This document shows positions 10,705 to 22,550 of a DNA stretch of 64,000 nucleotides, piece by piece. Source of the DNA: Setophaga petechia (Eukaryota > Chordata > Aves > Passeriformes > Parulidae); NCBI GenBank assembly GCA_024362935.1, contig JANCRA010000019.1, positions 14,256,501 through 14,320,500 on the forward strand, in the 5' to 3' direction. The notes under the pieces are model-generated. The model saw nothing but the letters and a program-made list of their open reading frames with translations. It searched no databases and was not told the origin of the DNA. Every line of letters starts with the position of its first letter. Position 1 is the first letter of the stretch. A program made the position numbers and the translations under genes.

Positions 10705-13700
10705 CTACTGGACAACAGAGGAGCGATCACAGTGCTGAATTCAGACTACAAAAGTGGCCAGGTGGTTTACAGCTCTGCTCTAGCCCAAGTAGGTGTTTAC
10801 TTTATTTGGGTATATAGTATATAAAATTGAAACCAGCTTTATATCCTAAATTCAACAGCAATGCCCACCTCTTTTAAGCAATACTGTATTTCCTTCATGA
10901 AAATAAAAACTATACATATTTTAAATTATAGAACTCTTTCCACATAGGACAAAGGCTGTTTTTAAGATAAGCTGTGCTTCACTGAACTTGTACTGCCTTT
11001 TTAAAATAAAGATCTTTACACAAATCTCATTTGTCTTTATTGCCTTGCAGTCTAAAGCTTCATACTCTGTCTGCTTCATTATTTGAAAATCAATTATTTC
11101 AAAGTATTAATGTTATGAAGAGTTGGTTGCACAGTTTACACTAAAAGAGATTGTTGAAAACATTCAAATTGCTTGTAATTATTTAGAGTGGCCTCACTTA
11201 GATGTAAAAACAATTACTATACTTATATCTTACTCTTTTGTTGGCTTACCAGCTCATTTTAATTTTCAAAATTCATATACTTGCATACTACTCACTGTGT
11301 AGTAGCAGCCTGGACTGTCTCAATGACAGGATATTAAATACTCTGCACTCTGTTTCCATTTAGTGTAGAAAGGAATCTAGGTCTGCTGCATCCAGAAATG
11401 GAATTAAGTTATCACAGAATATTGATTTCAACACTGAGAAATTATGTGTCTTTGATGAAAAATTTAAATTTGAAATAAAGTTGAAGTAAAAATCAGATAG
11501 AATGTTATCTGTTAATTTCAAAGTGTATTAGAAATATGAGACAAAATTAAGAACTGAAAATTCAGGTTTGTGCATCATCCTCACTCAACTCTGATGTTAT
11601 TACTTGCCAAAATAACTTGGGTTTGTTCCCATAGCTTAGCTAAAAGTTTATTTGTTGATATATGATCTCACAAAAATCTTTCTCTGAGTTGGGATGGGAA
11701 AACAGCTTAGACATCCAGCCCTTCCTCTGGAAAGGTTTTGTAAAGGCTCCATTGCTTTGGTCAGACTTTTGTGTCTGGGCTCATAATCTGGGAAGAGCAA
11801 AGCCATGAATCCCTCAAAGTTATTATTTTATATAAAGTGACTGGTTCTCAGGCTATTATTTCAACCAGGGAGGTTGGCAAGAAAGATGAGGGTAATACCT
11901 ACCTATAGTATAATAGGCTCTTCCCACTAAGCTCCTGAAAGCTGAAATACTGTGGATTTTCTATCTTATAAAATCCAGTTAAAGAAGAAAAAAGAATCAG
12001 ATTATCCATGAATTTAAGTGATATTGGGATCCCATTACAAGCAGAAACTTTTTTACATTCCATTGCCTGAAGCGTTTTCTTGAATTATTTGTTGCAGAGT
12101 TCAGATTGTTGAACAATGGAGTTTGAAGTTTGGAGGAGGAAGATTTGGATACAATGGAATTATCTGAGATGTGAACATCAGCCAGGAGAACAACCACAGA
12201 GTTTCAGCCCACTTCAGGACCAGACCCAGCATATTTCACTCACTTTGGTGAGTCCTCCCTGGACTACCTACGGGGATGATATCCCTGGAAAGTCAGGGTG
12301 CAAAGAAGGCAGGAGGGAAGGCTGTCAGGCACCTGCTTCTTGTCCCTGTATGAGGCTAAGAGACAGACAGAGTACCAGCCTCAGGAACTCAAAAGTGATT
12401 TTTTAAATAGTGAACTCAAATATTTTTGCCAGTAGTAACATCAAATGGATCAGAAAATTGGAGAAAGAAGGTTGGCAGACATTTTATTAATCTGACTGTA
12501 CAAATTAAGAACTCCATTATTCTGAAGTTTGTTCTTTTCTAGATCTGCCAGAAACAGGATATTGTGAATCTAAGGTTTCCACACATGGAAGAAACATCAA
12601 ATCACATTACAAATATTCAGGGAAAGGAGCTGTGGTCTATGAAAAACCATATTTGATTCTCATTATTAGTTATCAACAACATCCATCCTCAGTGAAAAAA
12701 AATTCTAATTTCTTGACTGTGTAAAGCTTGAAGGAAGTACACAGGATGATTTTGAAAAGTGGATTTGCTTTCTTCCATTTGATATTAAATCTGGTTCCTT
12801 CCCCCTGAGGAAAGGAACACCGCTTTTTTATCTTCTCTTGAAATATTTTTTTCTCTCTAGTTCTGATGAAACTTCACTACTTCTGATGAAGGAGGAAGTG
12901 GAGATGCCAACATTTGATGCTGATTCAGAGGCACCCACCACATGCTATAAAAGCTGCTGCCTGAAAGGGATTATGTGTTCCTTGAACTATTATACGCTTA
13001 AGGAGATATGAATAAACTTCCAAATTCCAAAATGATTGAAAAAATAGAAATACACCCACAGAAAAGAAAAAAAAAAGGAGAACCAAAAAGGAGCTAGAAG
13101 AAATGGAATCAATTCATGACAAATTTTGCCAACACATTTCATATGAATAAGATGTCAGATGTCCTGGAGTTATTTCTACAACTAGTCTACAAATAAGAAC
13201 TGTCAGTACAAGAAAAAAATTGGTTGCATCTGCTTATTCTTTAGTTCTAGAATATTTACAAATCTATAGCAAAGAATAATTCAAAAAGGTTTTCTTGTTC
13301 AGTAGATGATACAAAGAGGAATCAGAAGACTGGTTTGTTCTGCTACAATTTTGAGCAGCATTGAGGCTAAGTCATGCTAGACACTGCACAGACCATACAT
13401 AAGTCCTTTGACCTCATCCTGTAGATCCTACAACAGAGAGTGAAAAGCATCTAAAAAGGGACCAATTTTTAAAAGCTCTCTTAGTCAGACATTGTCTCTT
13501 ACATAGGTGAGATGGTCACATTTCACTGGGGCTATTTTCATCATTACTCTCAATCAGTTACTTAAAAATAGCTTCAGGTCACCATGTTGTTTTTGGTAAG
13601 TGCAAGTTATTGTCTACTTCTTGGTCTGAAAGTTCAGACAGGAGAAAAAGCTACATCCTTAATTTCACTAGTCCTTGGCATTTATCAGAGGATTTTTTTT

Positions 13701-16700
13701 ATCAGCAAAGAATCATAGTGGGCTGAAAATCTGAATGCAACAATCCAGGAATTACTGAACCAAGCTATTTCATAATATATTGCAGTTCAGTTTCAGTATA
13801 ACCCTAAGCTTTATTGCATTCTTTCCTTTTCTTTAGAAGCAAATTTGCCTTAGGCATATTATTTTTGACAGTCTAGAATACATCCTCCATAAACCTAAAT
13901 TCATATGGTAAGCTCTTATTCTTCAATCCAATCTTATCTTTATTTTGGGAGAAAAACTAAAGATAAGGATCAGTTTCTACACTTGCCCTTGCTGCTTCAG
14001 AAAAAGGAATGCAAACTGACAAAGCGTCTTTATTTTGACTTATTATTCCAATTACTTATCTGCAGTTTGGATCATGATTGCTTCTATTTATACTGGGAGC
14101 CTACACATGGCACTATTTCTGCATGACTGCTTGTCAAACAAACACCTCAGACAACGATAAACAGCTCTGTTTGATAATTAGAAATTCAGAATTTTTCAGG
14201 GGAAACAAGTGAACATTTTTTAAATAGAAGGTGACTGAGCTGTGAATTAGGGCTGTATGCCTCAAATTTAGTAACTGAAACAGCTAGAAGTAAAAAAAAG
14301 TCCTAAAATAAAAATCAGGGCTCACAGTACACAAAGCAAAGTTTTAGTAATAAAACATATTTACACACATGAAATATTCAAAGTTTATAACATGCTATGT
14401 AGCATGTGGCTGCACTCTGTAGACATACAAGAAAAATACTTCAGGTGATCCCATTCTGACTAAAAAGTTGTTCAAAATTAGCATTAAATGAATGGGGTTT
14501 TTTACTTAGGGAGTACAAAAAATTGTATATAGGTAGCTCTGCCTCTATTTTAAAAGGCTATAAGAAATGGAATTAATATGTAATACCAGTTTTCATCTTC
14601 TAAAAAGCCATTATTTTAGGTCTTGTTATAAAGACTTTACATACAGCACAGACAAAAAGCCAAAACCTGAACAATATTGTATGTTAGGAAGTGATGTAAT
14701 TAAGTCAAAATGACAGTCATGTTTGTATCTGAAAATTAGGGCAGCTAATGGGGAGCATTGACACAAACTGGTTTTAGCCTTGTAAAAACCTGAGGTGGCA
14801 GTGACATGCCCTATGGGTCTGGCTCTCAGGACACTCTCCACGACAAATTTTCTCCTTCACACACTGTGGAGCAAACAAGCACTAAAGAATTGCTTCAGAG
14901 TAGGTCTGTCAGCCCCTATAAATTTGGGCAGAAAGGCACAGGCGATTTTGAGGGAGCAGTACTTGATTTCCTTCCAAGGAAGTTAACATAATGCAGTCCA
15001 CTTGTTAAGAGCCTGCTGTGGCAAGGTGTTGAGAGCTCTCTGGTTCAATGGGCCGTAGTCAGCGTGGGATGCTGAGCACATTTCAAGTTGCTCCCTGAAT
15101 CATGCAGTCATCCAATATGCTCACAACTGTTTTAGCAGTCACCCTAAAGATTTGCACATAACCCACGGACACAAAAAAAAGAAGGTTGAAGCATATGGCA
15201 AGATTTTAAATTTCTCTGAAAGATATCAGAGAACTTTACATGCAATCACAAAATATTACACATTCAAATGCTTCAAAGCTGTTTGTAAAAGATCACTGTC
15301 ATACTGTAGGATTGATTCTTCAGTTATTCTCCTTTTGCTTTGGTAAGCCCCTGCTGAGAATCTGAGAGTGCATTGGGTCTGCAGGTTTTTATGTGGTGGC
15401 ATTTATTGGAAGATACCAGCAAAAACAGAGGTGTAGTTAGACAGATGCCAGCATAACTTCTTTAGATGCCAAGGCAGGTTTATGTATAGAAATCCAAACT
15501 TTTGCAGGTTCAGATTTGTCCTGTCATCTACCCAGGATGTTTGCTCCAGCTGAGAAGTTTCAGAGGGATGTATGTTCCCAGACAGGTGATATCTGCAAAA
15601 TGCTGCTCTTGCTCTCAGCCCCTTGCTCTCCCATTCATCTTGTGTAACCTACAAATGCTCAATATGCTATCTAATCCTAGAAGGTCCTTCTAAAACTAAC
15701 TTACTGCCAGTTTTGGCCAGACAGCTGCTTTATCTTCCCCTGTATTCAGGGCTCAGAGTCGCACTCCCTTTCACTGACAAGAAGCAAGCTGCCTTACCCT
15801 GCTAATCTTTGAGATTGTCACAATTCAGTGTGGCATGTTGACAATAAAGCTAAACTCAGACTTCTGCTCCAAATGTAAATGTCCCTTACACTTTAGATAA
15901 AGGAAAACCTTTGCTAAATCCTTACCACAGCCATGGTTATAGTGGTGGTTTTTTGGTGCCAATATTTGTTTAAGCACTTCCTCGCTCCTTCTCTCTCCAC
16001 TCCTCCATCACCATTCTAGCCCTTGTGTTGCCCCATTAATTATGCTGCTACAACTGTCTTTCAGGACATGTCAATGACCAGTATACAAATAATCTGGCAG
16101 GAAAAATTAAATCATGCTTAATGCTGGTCAGTTTTCCCACCTCATTCTTCCTACAGGCCTGAAGAGTGGCACCAAGAGAAGGGGTGGCGTGTCAGGCATA
16201 CACATCAGTTTCACCACTAACAGATGGTCTGTGCAGCCATGCCCAATGAACTACATTAGAAACATGATTCACTGGGAAAGTTAATTCAGTTATACAGGCT
16301 GACTCACCACAGGTTTATTGTGGAATAGTGCAATTATGCTACCCTCTACAGAATACCAAGGCTAGTTTGGCAAGACAGCTAAGCTGACCTAACACATTGT
16401 CACTGCTAAAACTGGCTGTCCAGTCTCAGCCTTTTCAGGCCATGAATGTGCTCCTGCCCCAGACTTTCACCACCACAGGCACCTGATTGACCCCCAACAG
16501 AAGCTGTAATTCTATTAATGTATTTTTTTAGGGTTCATTCCTTTTCTAAGTCTAGAACTCTAAACCAAGTCACCATGGGGACAAGTGCCATGCAAAGGAG
16601 ACAGGGCAGTCATGCAGTTGGGAATGAGATGGCAGGAAAGGAATGAGACTGGCTCTTTGAGTAGCAGTGAGCAATTAAGCTGGTTTAGATTTTGGGTCAA

Positions 16701-17360
16701 ACTAAACATAATGACTAAAGAAAACACAAAGAAGTACTACCTATCTGTCAGTCTCCAGTGAGAACAAAAGAGCAAGAAGGTTCATTTCCCTGGCTTAACT
16801 TGGTGGCATGTGTTAGAACTGGGCAAAGAAAGTGGATTAATTTCTGCTGAAACAAGAGTTTTGGGAGGATAACAGGCATGGCTCATTAGCTCCACTAGGG
16901 GTAGGGGAGGGGAAGGTGGTTTTTCCCCTAAGGGCTTAGGTAAACACAGAACTTTACAGGAAAGTGTTTTAAGCAGCCAAGCTTGAGAGGAAATATCAGA
17001 CTAATATTTGCATCTTAGTTGTTCTTTCAAATAACAGCAGAGTTACACTCTATGGAAACTACAAGATAGATTATGCTTATTCTCTATCCCATGCAGGCTG
17101 TCATTTTTAATAGCCTTTGACTAATTATTTGGTAGAAGATTTCTGAATTGCAGCTTCCCTCAGCTGGTGATTTGACAATATGGAGACTTCAGCAGTAATG
17201 CCAGCCATGGAGTAAGAAGAGTCAATTTGGCATCCCACTTGGCCTGAGATTTCCCACTTCTTATATGTGGACTAAATGAGACAAGCTGGGCTATACAGAT
17301 GAAGAAGGTCTTGCTAGAGAAAATTATGGTGCATGGAAGTACGTCCTTCTACTCTGAATA
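10705..17360. other. Mostly unique DNA, no gene recognised
   Basis: About 6.6 kb with only short, overlapping open frames on both strands. I see no gene, RNA gene or recognisable young repeat. A TATA-like CTATAAAAG occurs near 12945, but nothing downstream supports a transcription unit. The region after 10960 is strongly AT-rich. Old diverged repeats may be present below what I can recognise. Confidence 0.5.
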
Positions 17361-17453
17361 CGTGGATCTGGTGGAAGGGCTCATAGCAGGGGGAGTAGAG
17401 CTAGACAATCTTTAAGGTTCCTTTTAACACTTAAAATTTTATGTTTCTGTGAA
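17361..17453 (+). mobile_element. CR1 LINE 3'-end fragment (plus strand)
   Basis: The sequence shows the characteristic 3' end of avian CR1: TGGTGGAAGGGCTCATAGC, a diverged form of the GGGGTTGGACTAGATGATC box (GGAGTAGAGCTAGACAATC), TTTAAGGTTCCTTTTAACAC, and a degraded tail ATTTTATGTTTCTGTGA. The copy is short and old. 5' truncation is normal for CR1 retroposition. Confidence 0.7.
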
Positions 17454-17460
17454 TATAGAC

Positions 17461-17486
17461 ACAGGAACAACAACAACAACAAAAAA
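17461..17486. repeat. Short AAC/A-rich simple repeat
   Basis: About five AAC units followed by a run of A, directly after the CR1 tail at 17361-17453. It may have grown from the LINE tail. Confidence 0.7.
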
Positions 17487-17881
17487 GTATTATACTAAAT
17501 CGAGAAGATTATTTCTCCCTCTCTCCCCCTGCCCACAGCACAATGTCATCTGTGAGAAGAAAGACCTGGATTTTATTTTCTACTCTTTAGATTTTTTGTC
17601 TTTTTTAAATCTAAAGTTTTATTTTATAAAAATATGAAGAGTTACAGGTAATTTTAAGGTGTATTTATAATTAAGCTACCATTAATTAGTATGATAGAAG
17701 CTTATTGGTTATACTATGAGCCACAGGCCCATAGCCCATGTCTTACATTTAATCAGAACATTGGACATTTTTATTAGCACCTATTTTTAAGTAGTAACTG
17801 TTTGGCTGGTTATAACACTAAACACCTCTTTCAAGTCAAAAGATCCAATGAATTTAGCTCCAATCTTTGACAACTTCACAG

Positions 17882-18012
17882 AACGTGGCAGCAACTTGGG
17901 CTGTGGGTGACAGTCTGCACAGCCAGGGCTACCTCTATGGACATATGCCACCAAACTTGATGAATATAACCCAAGAGGTCATCGAGAGCCTGAGCAGATC
18001 TCAGCATGACAG
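17882..18012 (+). CDS. Possible internal exon, unidentified (low confidence)
   Basis: The stretch follows CAATCTTTGACAACTTCACAG, an acceptable splice acceptor, and ends AG before GTGAGC, a good donor. Between them one frame (AAC GTG GCA ...) is open for 43 codons plus two bases, from NVAATWAVGDSLHSQG to SLSRSQHD. The composition looks protein-like, but the third minus-strand frame is also open. In the plus frame a TAG lies 8 codons upstream of the acceptor and a TGA lies right after the donor, as expected if the exon is confined to these limits. A second plus frame is open from upstream and terminates inside. I do not recognise the peptide and see no partner exon nearby. It could be a real exon of a large gene, a pseudogene piece or chance. 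Confidence 0.22.
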
Positions 18013-21000
18013 GTGAGCAATTTGTTTAGCTTTTGTATCCTGAATAAAGGTTTAGCAATAAACTGACCACCCCAGCTAGCAGCTCACAGCACTGCAAGTG
18101 GACTTGAAGCCAAGTATTTCTTCACTGGTGACATGTTTTCTCATAAACAAAGTCTGTCAAGCCAGTTTTCCTTTTAATTCTTCTAACTGAAGGTTTAGGG
18201 ATAAACCACTGCCATTTTAAAGGAGATGAAACTGTGACTTCTCTGTTATGGAATCCAGCCCTTCAAAGTTCAGACAGAAATTCCAGGTTGTTTTGTTATC
18301 CAGTACTGCTTATTCACCTGTTACCAGCCCCACAATGTTTCCATTCAACAGAGAAAAATTTGCTTGATTCCTACCTCTCAACAAACAGAAATTAACTGAC
18401 TTGCTTGCAACCATGCATGAAGACATTAGACCCAGCTGCTGTACATCTATAGCAGGCCTCGAGTTAAGATTAAAGCAGTGTACAGTGCCAAGTAAATTGA
18501 CCTAACCAGCAGTTTTCTCTGGAAAGAATACTGAGCAGCACTGTAATATACCTCCTCTAATTTTCTTGTGTCAGCACTAAAGATAACATTAGGTATTTGC
18601 TTCACATCATTTACAGGGAAAAAAAAGCTTGCATGGGAAAGTGTAGCCAGGAGCTGAAGTAGTAAGGGAAAAAAGCCTGGTGAAATGCAGGTTTGTGGGA
18701 AGGAATCTGGGACAGAAATAGGGAAGGGCATTAAAGGGCATTAAATCTGGCATTAAATCTGGCATTCTCCAGAGCTGCCCCACTCTGTAATGCTCAGGCT
18801 TAAAGAGAACTGCCTGCACAAAGCAGCTCAGGACAGGTTCCTGCTTCACTTGAGCAACCTCAAGGTGCAGGTTTCACACTGTTCCCCATGCAGGCACAGC
18901 CCAGCAGCAGAAAGCCCCCGGGTCTCACCCTGAGCCTGGGTTTCCACATGGTCCCTGCAGCCGTGATGGCACTGCCGGCAGGGATTACTAATTCTGGCAG
19001 CGTGGGACTGCAGTGCTGACACCTGCCTACCCAGCCCCAAACCTGCAGCTTCCTTCACAGGCCCTCCTGCAGACATCACATTGGAGCAGCTGTCAATCAC
19101 CCATGCCCCAGGACAGAGCCGTGCAGCTGACCTGCAAGTGAAATATTTCCCCCCACTAATCCCTGAGAGCCACCAAGGGCTCCCTTTAACAACTTAAGTT
19201 GTCACCATGTCAAACAAAAATGGTACTAATTTCTGGTTATGAAGTGAAAGTTAAGTTTTGTTTCCTAGTAATTACTTATATCAAAGGAGAAGAAGACTGA
19301 ATCAGTGACCTGTTCTTTGCTCTTGGTTTTCTTTGAGCCCACTGATCCTTGGGACAGCAACAGCCATAGAAATCACAGCTTCCTAAGGCCTGGCAGCTCC
19401 ACAGTCTGGCAAGTGTGTTATGGTACTGAGCTTGAAGTTATGCCCTAGTGAACAAAGAGCAGCAAGAAAGCTGAGCAGTGAACAGCCAAAGGCACCAGGG
19501 ATCAAAGGATACAAAGGATCTCCTGGCTTTGGTGGGGTGATAACAGGACAGGCCAAATACATCTGCTAAATATGGTCTGGAGATGGTATCATCAGTGGGG
19601 ACTTAACCTACACAGAAGGCAGAAACCCAAACCAAGACATGAGCCTGGAAGTGTGTTAATGTTTAGCTATTCATAGCCCAGCTGATCTGGCAAGCCATGT
19701 ACTTGTTCCCTCTGCCAATAAAACTATAAGGATCTAGATATTTAGGGCTACATATGAGAGAGAAATCTTAATGAATTCAATATGGCACCTTCATGTTGCT
19801 TATTTTATATGGCTACTCAAGTACTTATATTTTAAAAATATAAATGTATTCCTTCTGTGGAGACACAAAAATATGACTATTGGCCCTCTGTTGAAAAACA
19901 GCTTATGTGGCACTTTTTAGCTAGATTTGGTTTAAAAATGAACTATGCACACATAAAAAATATCTATTTTTCTAACGAGAGACTTTCAAAGAGCCTTTTG
20001 AAAATTAGCTATGCATTGGAGCCAAATATTTCACAAAAATAACTTGGAAACAATACACTGGCATTTTTTCTTGGATTACTCTCAAATGGAGGCTTCTGAC
20101 TATAATAGTATGCAGCACTTGCATGATATGGACAATTGCCTTGGGACTGAGAAATCAATTCTGCAAAGCACTAAAAATGCTGAAGATCAGCACTTTGTGG
20201 GATACCACCAATTCTTTCTGGGACTAGTTGTTTGCTGAGACACTCAAACTGACTTAGTGCTACTGATGTATTTCAAATGTTAAACATAATCTGCAGGTCT
20301 TAATACTACTTTAGCAAATGGTTTTTCTTTCAAGCATCTACAGATAAATCCTTTAAAGTCTCTTCTGCAGCAAGACTAATGTTTGTGAGTATATACTTCA
20401 AGGAAAGCTGTGGATTAACTCTGTAGGTCAAGGTATATGCAACATTCAAAACTGTGTTTTACTGGAAATGGTTAAATACATTGCTTGGGGATGGATGAAT
20501 TACTTTTATAGAGAAAACACTTATGAAAAAATAACCAGGTAGATATTTGTAGCTTAAGAAGATCTAATGGCAAATAGAGGATCTATTTTTAAAGCATATA
20601 TGGACTACAGTAATTTTACAGTGTCTTGGATTGTTCAACTATTCAGAAAAATTAAACCACCAGTTTCTCCTATTCAGCTGCCACACTTCTGAAGCAAGTT
20701 AATACTTACAGATTAATGTGGTGTTCTAGATAAGTAACTGGAGTGCAAAAATTTATGATGAAGCTTTAGAGAAGGATTAACATAAGTAGTTGTGTCAGTC
20801 CTAGTTGACTTTCACATACCTACCCATACCTTGATTTTTCAGAAAATATTTGCTCGGCTCTTAAAAATCCATTTCCCTGATGATTTTTCTCAAAGTGAAG
20901 CATCTCTAATCACAAATCACTTGAAAATTTATTCTTTCTTCCCACTAATGCATTTTGATAACTGCACATTTTACACTTCTAACTATCAATAGTGAAAGAG

Positions 21001-21035
21001 TGAAGAGAGAGTTTCTAAAAGTGAATCTTGTGAGC
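18013..21035. other. Unique DNA with a small G+C-rich patch
   Basis: About 3 kb without a recognisable gene. 18840-19140 is locally richer in G+C and carries overlapping frames on the minus strand (18607-18849 and 18846-19100), but no domain is evident. The rest is AT-rich. No known repeat family is recognised apart from the small tandem repeat at 18726-18766. Confidence 0.5.
18726..18766. repeat. Short tandem repeat of GGCATTAAA units
   Basis: GGGCATTAAA is followed by GGGCATTAAATCT, GGCATTAAATCT and GGCATTC: overlapping copies of a 10-12 base unit. This is a small local expansion with no visible role. Confidence 0.8.
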
Positions 21036-21170
21036 AAATAAGTCATTAGTATGCCACCTAAATAGCTTCAGCCTTGGCATGCTAAATAGTCATGCTCTGA
21101 TAAGAATTTGGCATGACCCTTTAATTATTCTTGCAAAGAACACGAGTAATTAAATCATGAAGTACTCCGT
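21036..21170. promoter_or_regulatory. Possible conserved non-coding element
   Basis: An AT-rich block dense in motifs typical of developmental enhancers: GTCATTAG, GGCATGCTAAATAGTCATGC, CTGATAAG (GATA-like), TTTAATTATTC and GTAATTAAATC (homeodomain-like). There is no coding potential and no repeat match. The call rests only on motif density and texture; an alignment with other bird genomes would decide it. Confidence 0.25.
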
Positions 21171-21881
21171 TTTCTTCATTTGGTATAGGAATTGGTATTG
21201 TTCCCAATCAAAGGCAATATACCTATATGCAGATCATTACTATTACTATTACACTGTAAATAAGGCAGTAACTCTAAAAAAGCCCCCAAAATAAATGACT
21301 AAAGCATATTAACTCTGCAAACATTACGTGTTTAGCTGTCATTCTCTCAAAATAGGGAATAATGCAATCTGCTCTAAAATGCAGCTTTTATATAAAGGCT
21401 GAAGAAGTAAGCTGCTTTCCTTACAGAGTTTCTCAAACTCTCTTCTATAGCACAATTGGCTTTGTGTGTGTTTGGGGAAAAGGTGTCCAAAAGCTTTGTG
21501 AATTATTCAAGAAATCTAAAAGTATTACAGAGGACTTGTCCCAGAACACTTTGTCCCTGGCTCAGGGCCTCTACTCAGCAGCACACACTGAAGGAAAGCA
21601 AAGTCTGAGGCCCTATAATTGATGCCTACTGGTGATTCTTTTCTTTGCACAGATCTCCAGCACCTGCTTGCTTTCTCCCCATAAGTGCCAGTGTGGATGC
21701 AGACACACAGTCATCTCTGCACTCTTCCTATTTCATCATGCTTTCCTTTCATCCTGATCTCTCTGGATTAGGGAGCTAAGGATTTGGGCTTCAGGTCCCA
21801 AACTCTTTTAATCCTGCCTGTAAGTGAAATGCACACATGGAAAATAATGAGTGGAAGTGACCATTTACCTGATGGTCTGAT
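21171..21881. other. Unique DNA, no gene recognised
   Basis: Contains one 86-codon plus-strand frame (21362-21622) with no recognisable domain. Nothing else can be supported. Confidence 0.5.
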
Positions 21882-22550
21882 ACAGAATCACAGGATTGCC
21901 AGGGCTTACCTAATCCAGCCATCATTCTACCACCACCACAATCACTGCTAAACCATATCCCCAAGTGCCACAACCAGATGCCACTTGAACATTTCCAGAG
22001 ATGATGACTCCACCACCTCCCTGGGCAGATTATTCCAATGCCTAACCACTCTTTCAGTAAAATTTTTATCCTAATATCAAATCTAAACCTCCCCTGATGA
22101 AACTTAAGGTTCTTTCCTCTGATTCATTTATTTGAGACATGGCAGAAGAGACCAACTCCAACCTCACTACAACCTCTTTTCAACCTCTTTCATACTAAAG
22201 AACTGCCAGTCCTCTCAGCTGTTCCTCACAGGACTTGCGCTCCAGACCCTTCATCAGCTTCACTGCCCTTCTCTGGACTTGCTCCAGCACCTCAATGTCC
22301 TTTTTTGAAATGAGGGCCCCCAAACTAAACACAAGATTCAAGGTCTGGCCTCACCAGTGCCGAGTACAGGGGGACAATCTCTGCCTTGGTCCTGCTGGTC
22401 ACACTATTGCTGGTACAGGCTAGGATGCCACAGGTTTTCCTGGGCACACTGCTTGCTTACATTCAGCTGTCTGTCAGCACTCCCAGGTCCCTTCCTGCTG
22501 AGCAGCTCTCAAGTCACTCCTCCCCAGGCCCATAGTGCTGCATGGGGTTG
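21882..22550 (-). mobile_element. CR1 LINE, 5'-truncated (minus strand)
   Basis: The plus strand reads as the reverse complement of a CR1 3' region. It begins with the antisense tail (ACAGAATCACAGGATTGCCAG), then ATGACTCCACCACCTCCCTGG near 22004, ATTCCAATGCCTAACCACTC near 22031, CCCTTCATCAGCTTCACTGC near 22247, CTGGCCTCACCAGTGCCGAG near 22346 and CTCCCAGGTCCCTTCCTGCTG near 22480. It ends near GTGCTGCATGGGGTT. On the minus strand this covers the C-terminal end of the CR1 reverse transcriptase frame plus the 3' UTR. The frame is broken and the 5' part is missing, so the copy is dead. Divergence is moderate, well below that of the 8341-9182 copy. Short frames across it (22235-22423, 22357-22578) are shadows. 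Confidence 0.93.

Noticed and set aside
12920..12980. TATA-like CTATAAAAG near 12945 as a promoter
   Set aside because: No initiator, CpG enrichment or downstream transcription unit is visible; such matches are common in AT-rich DNA.
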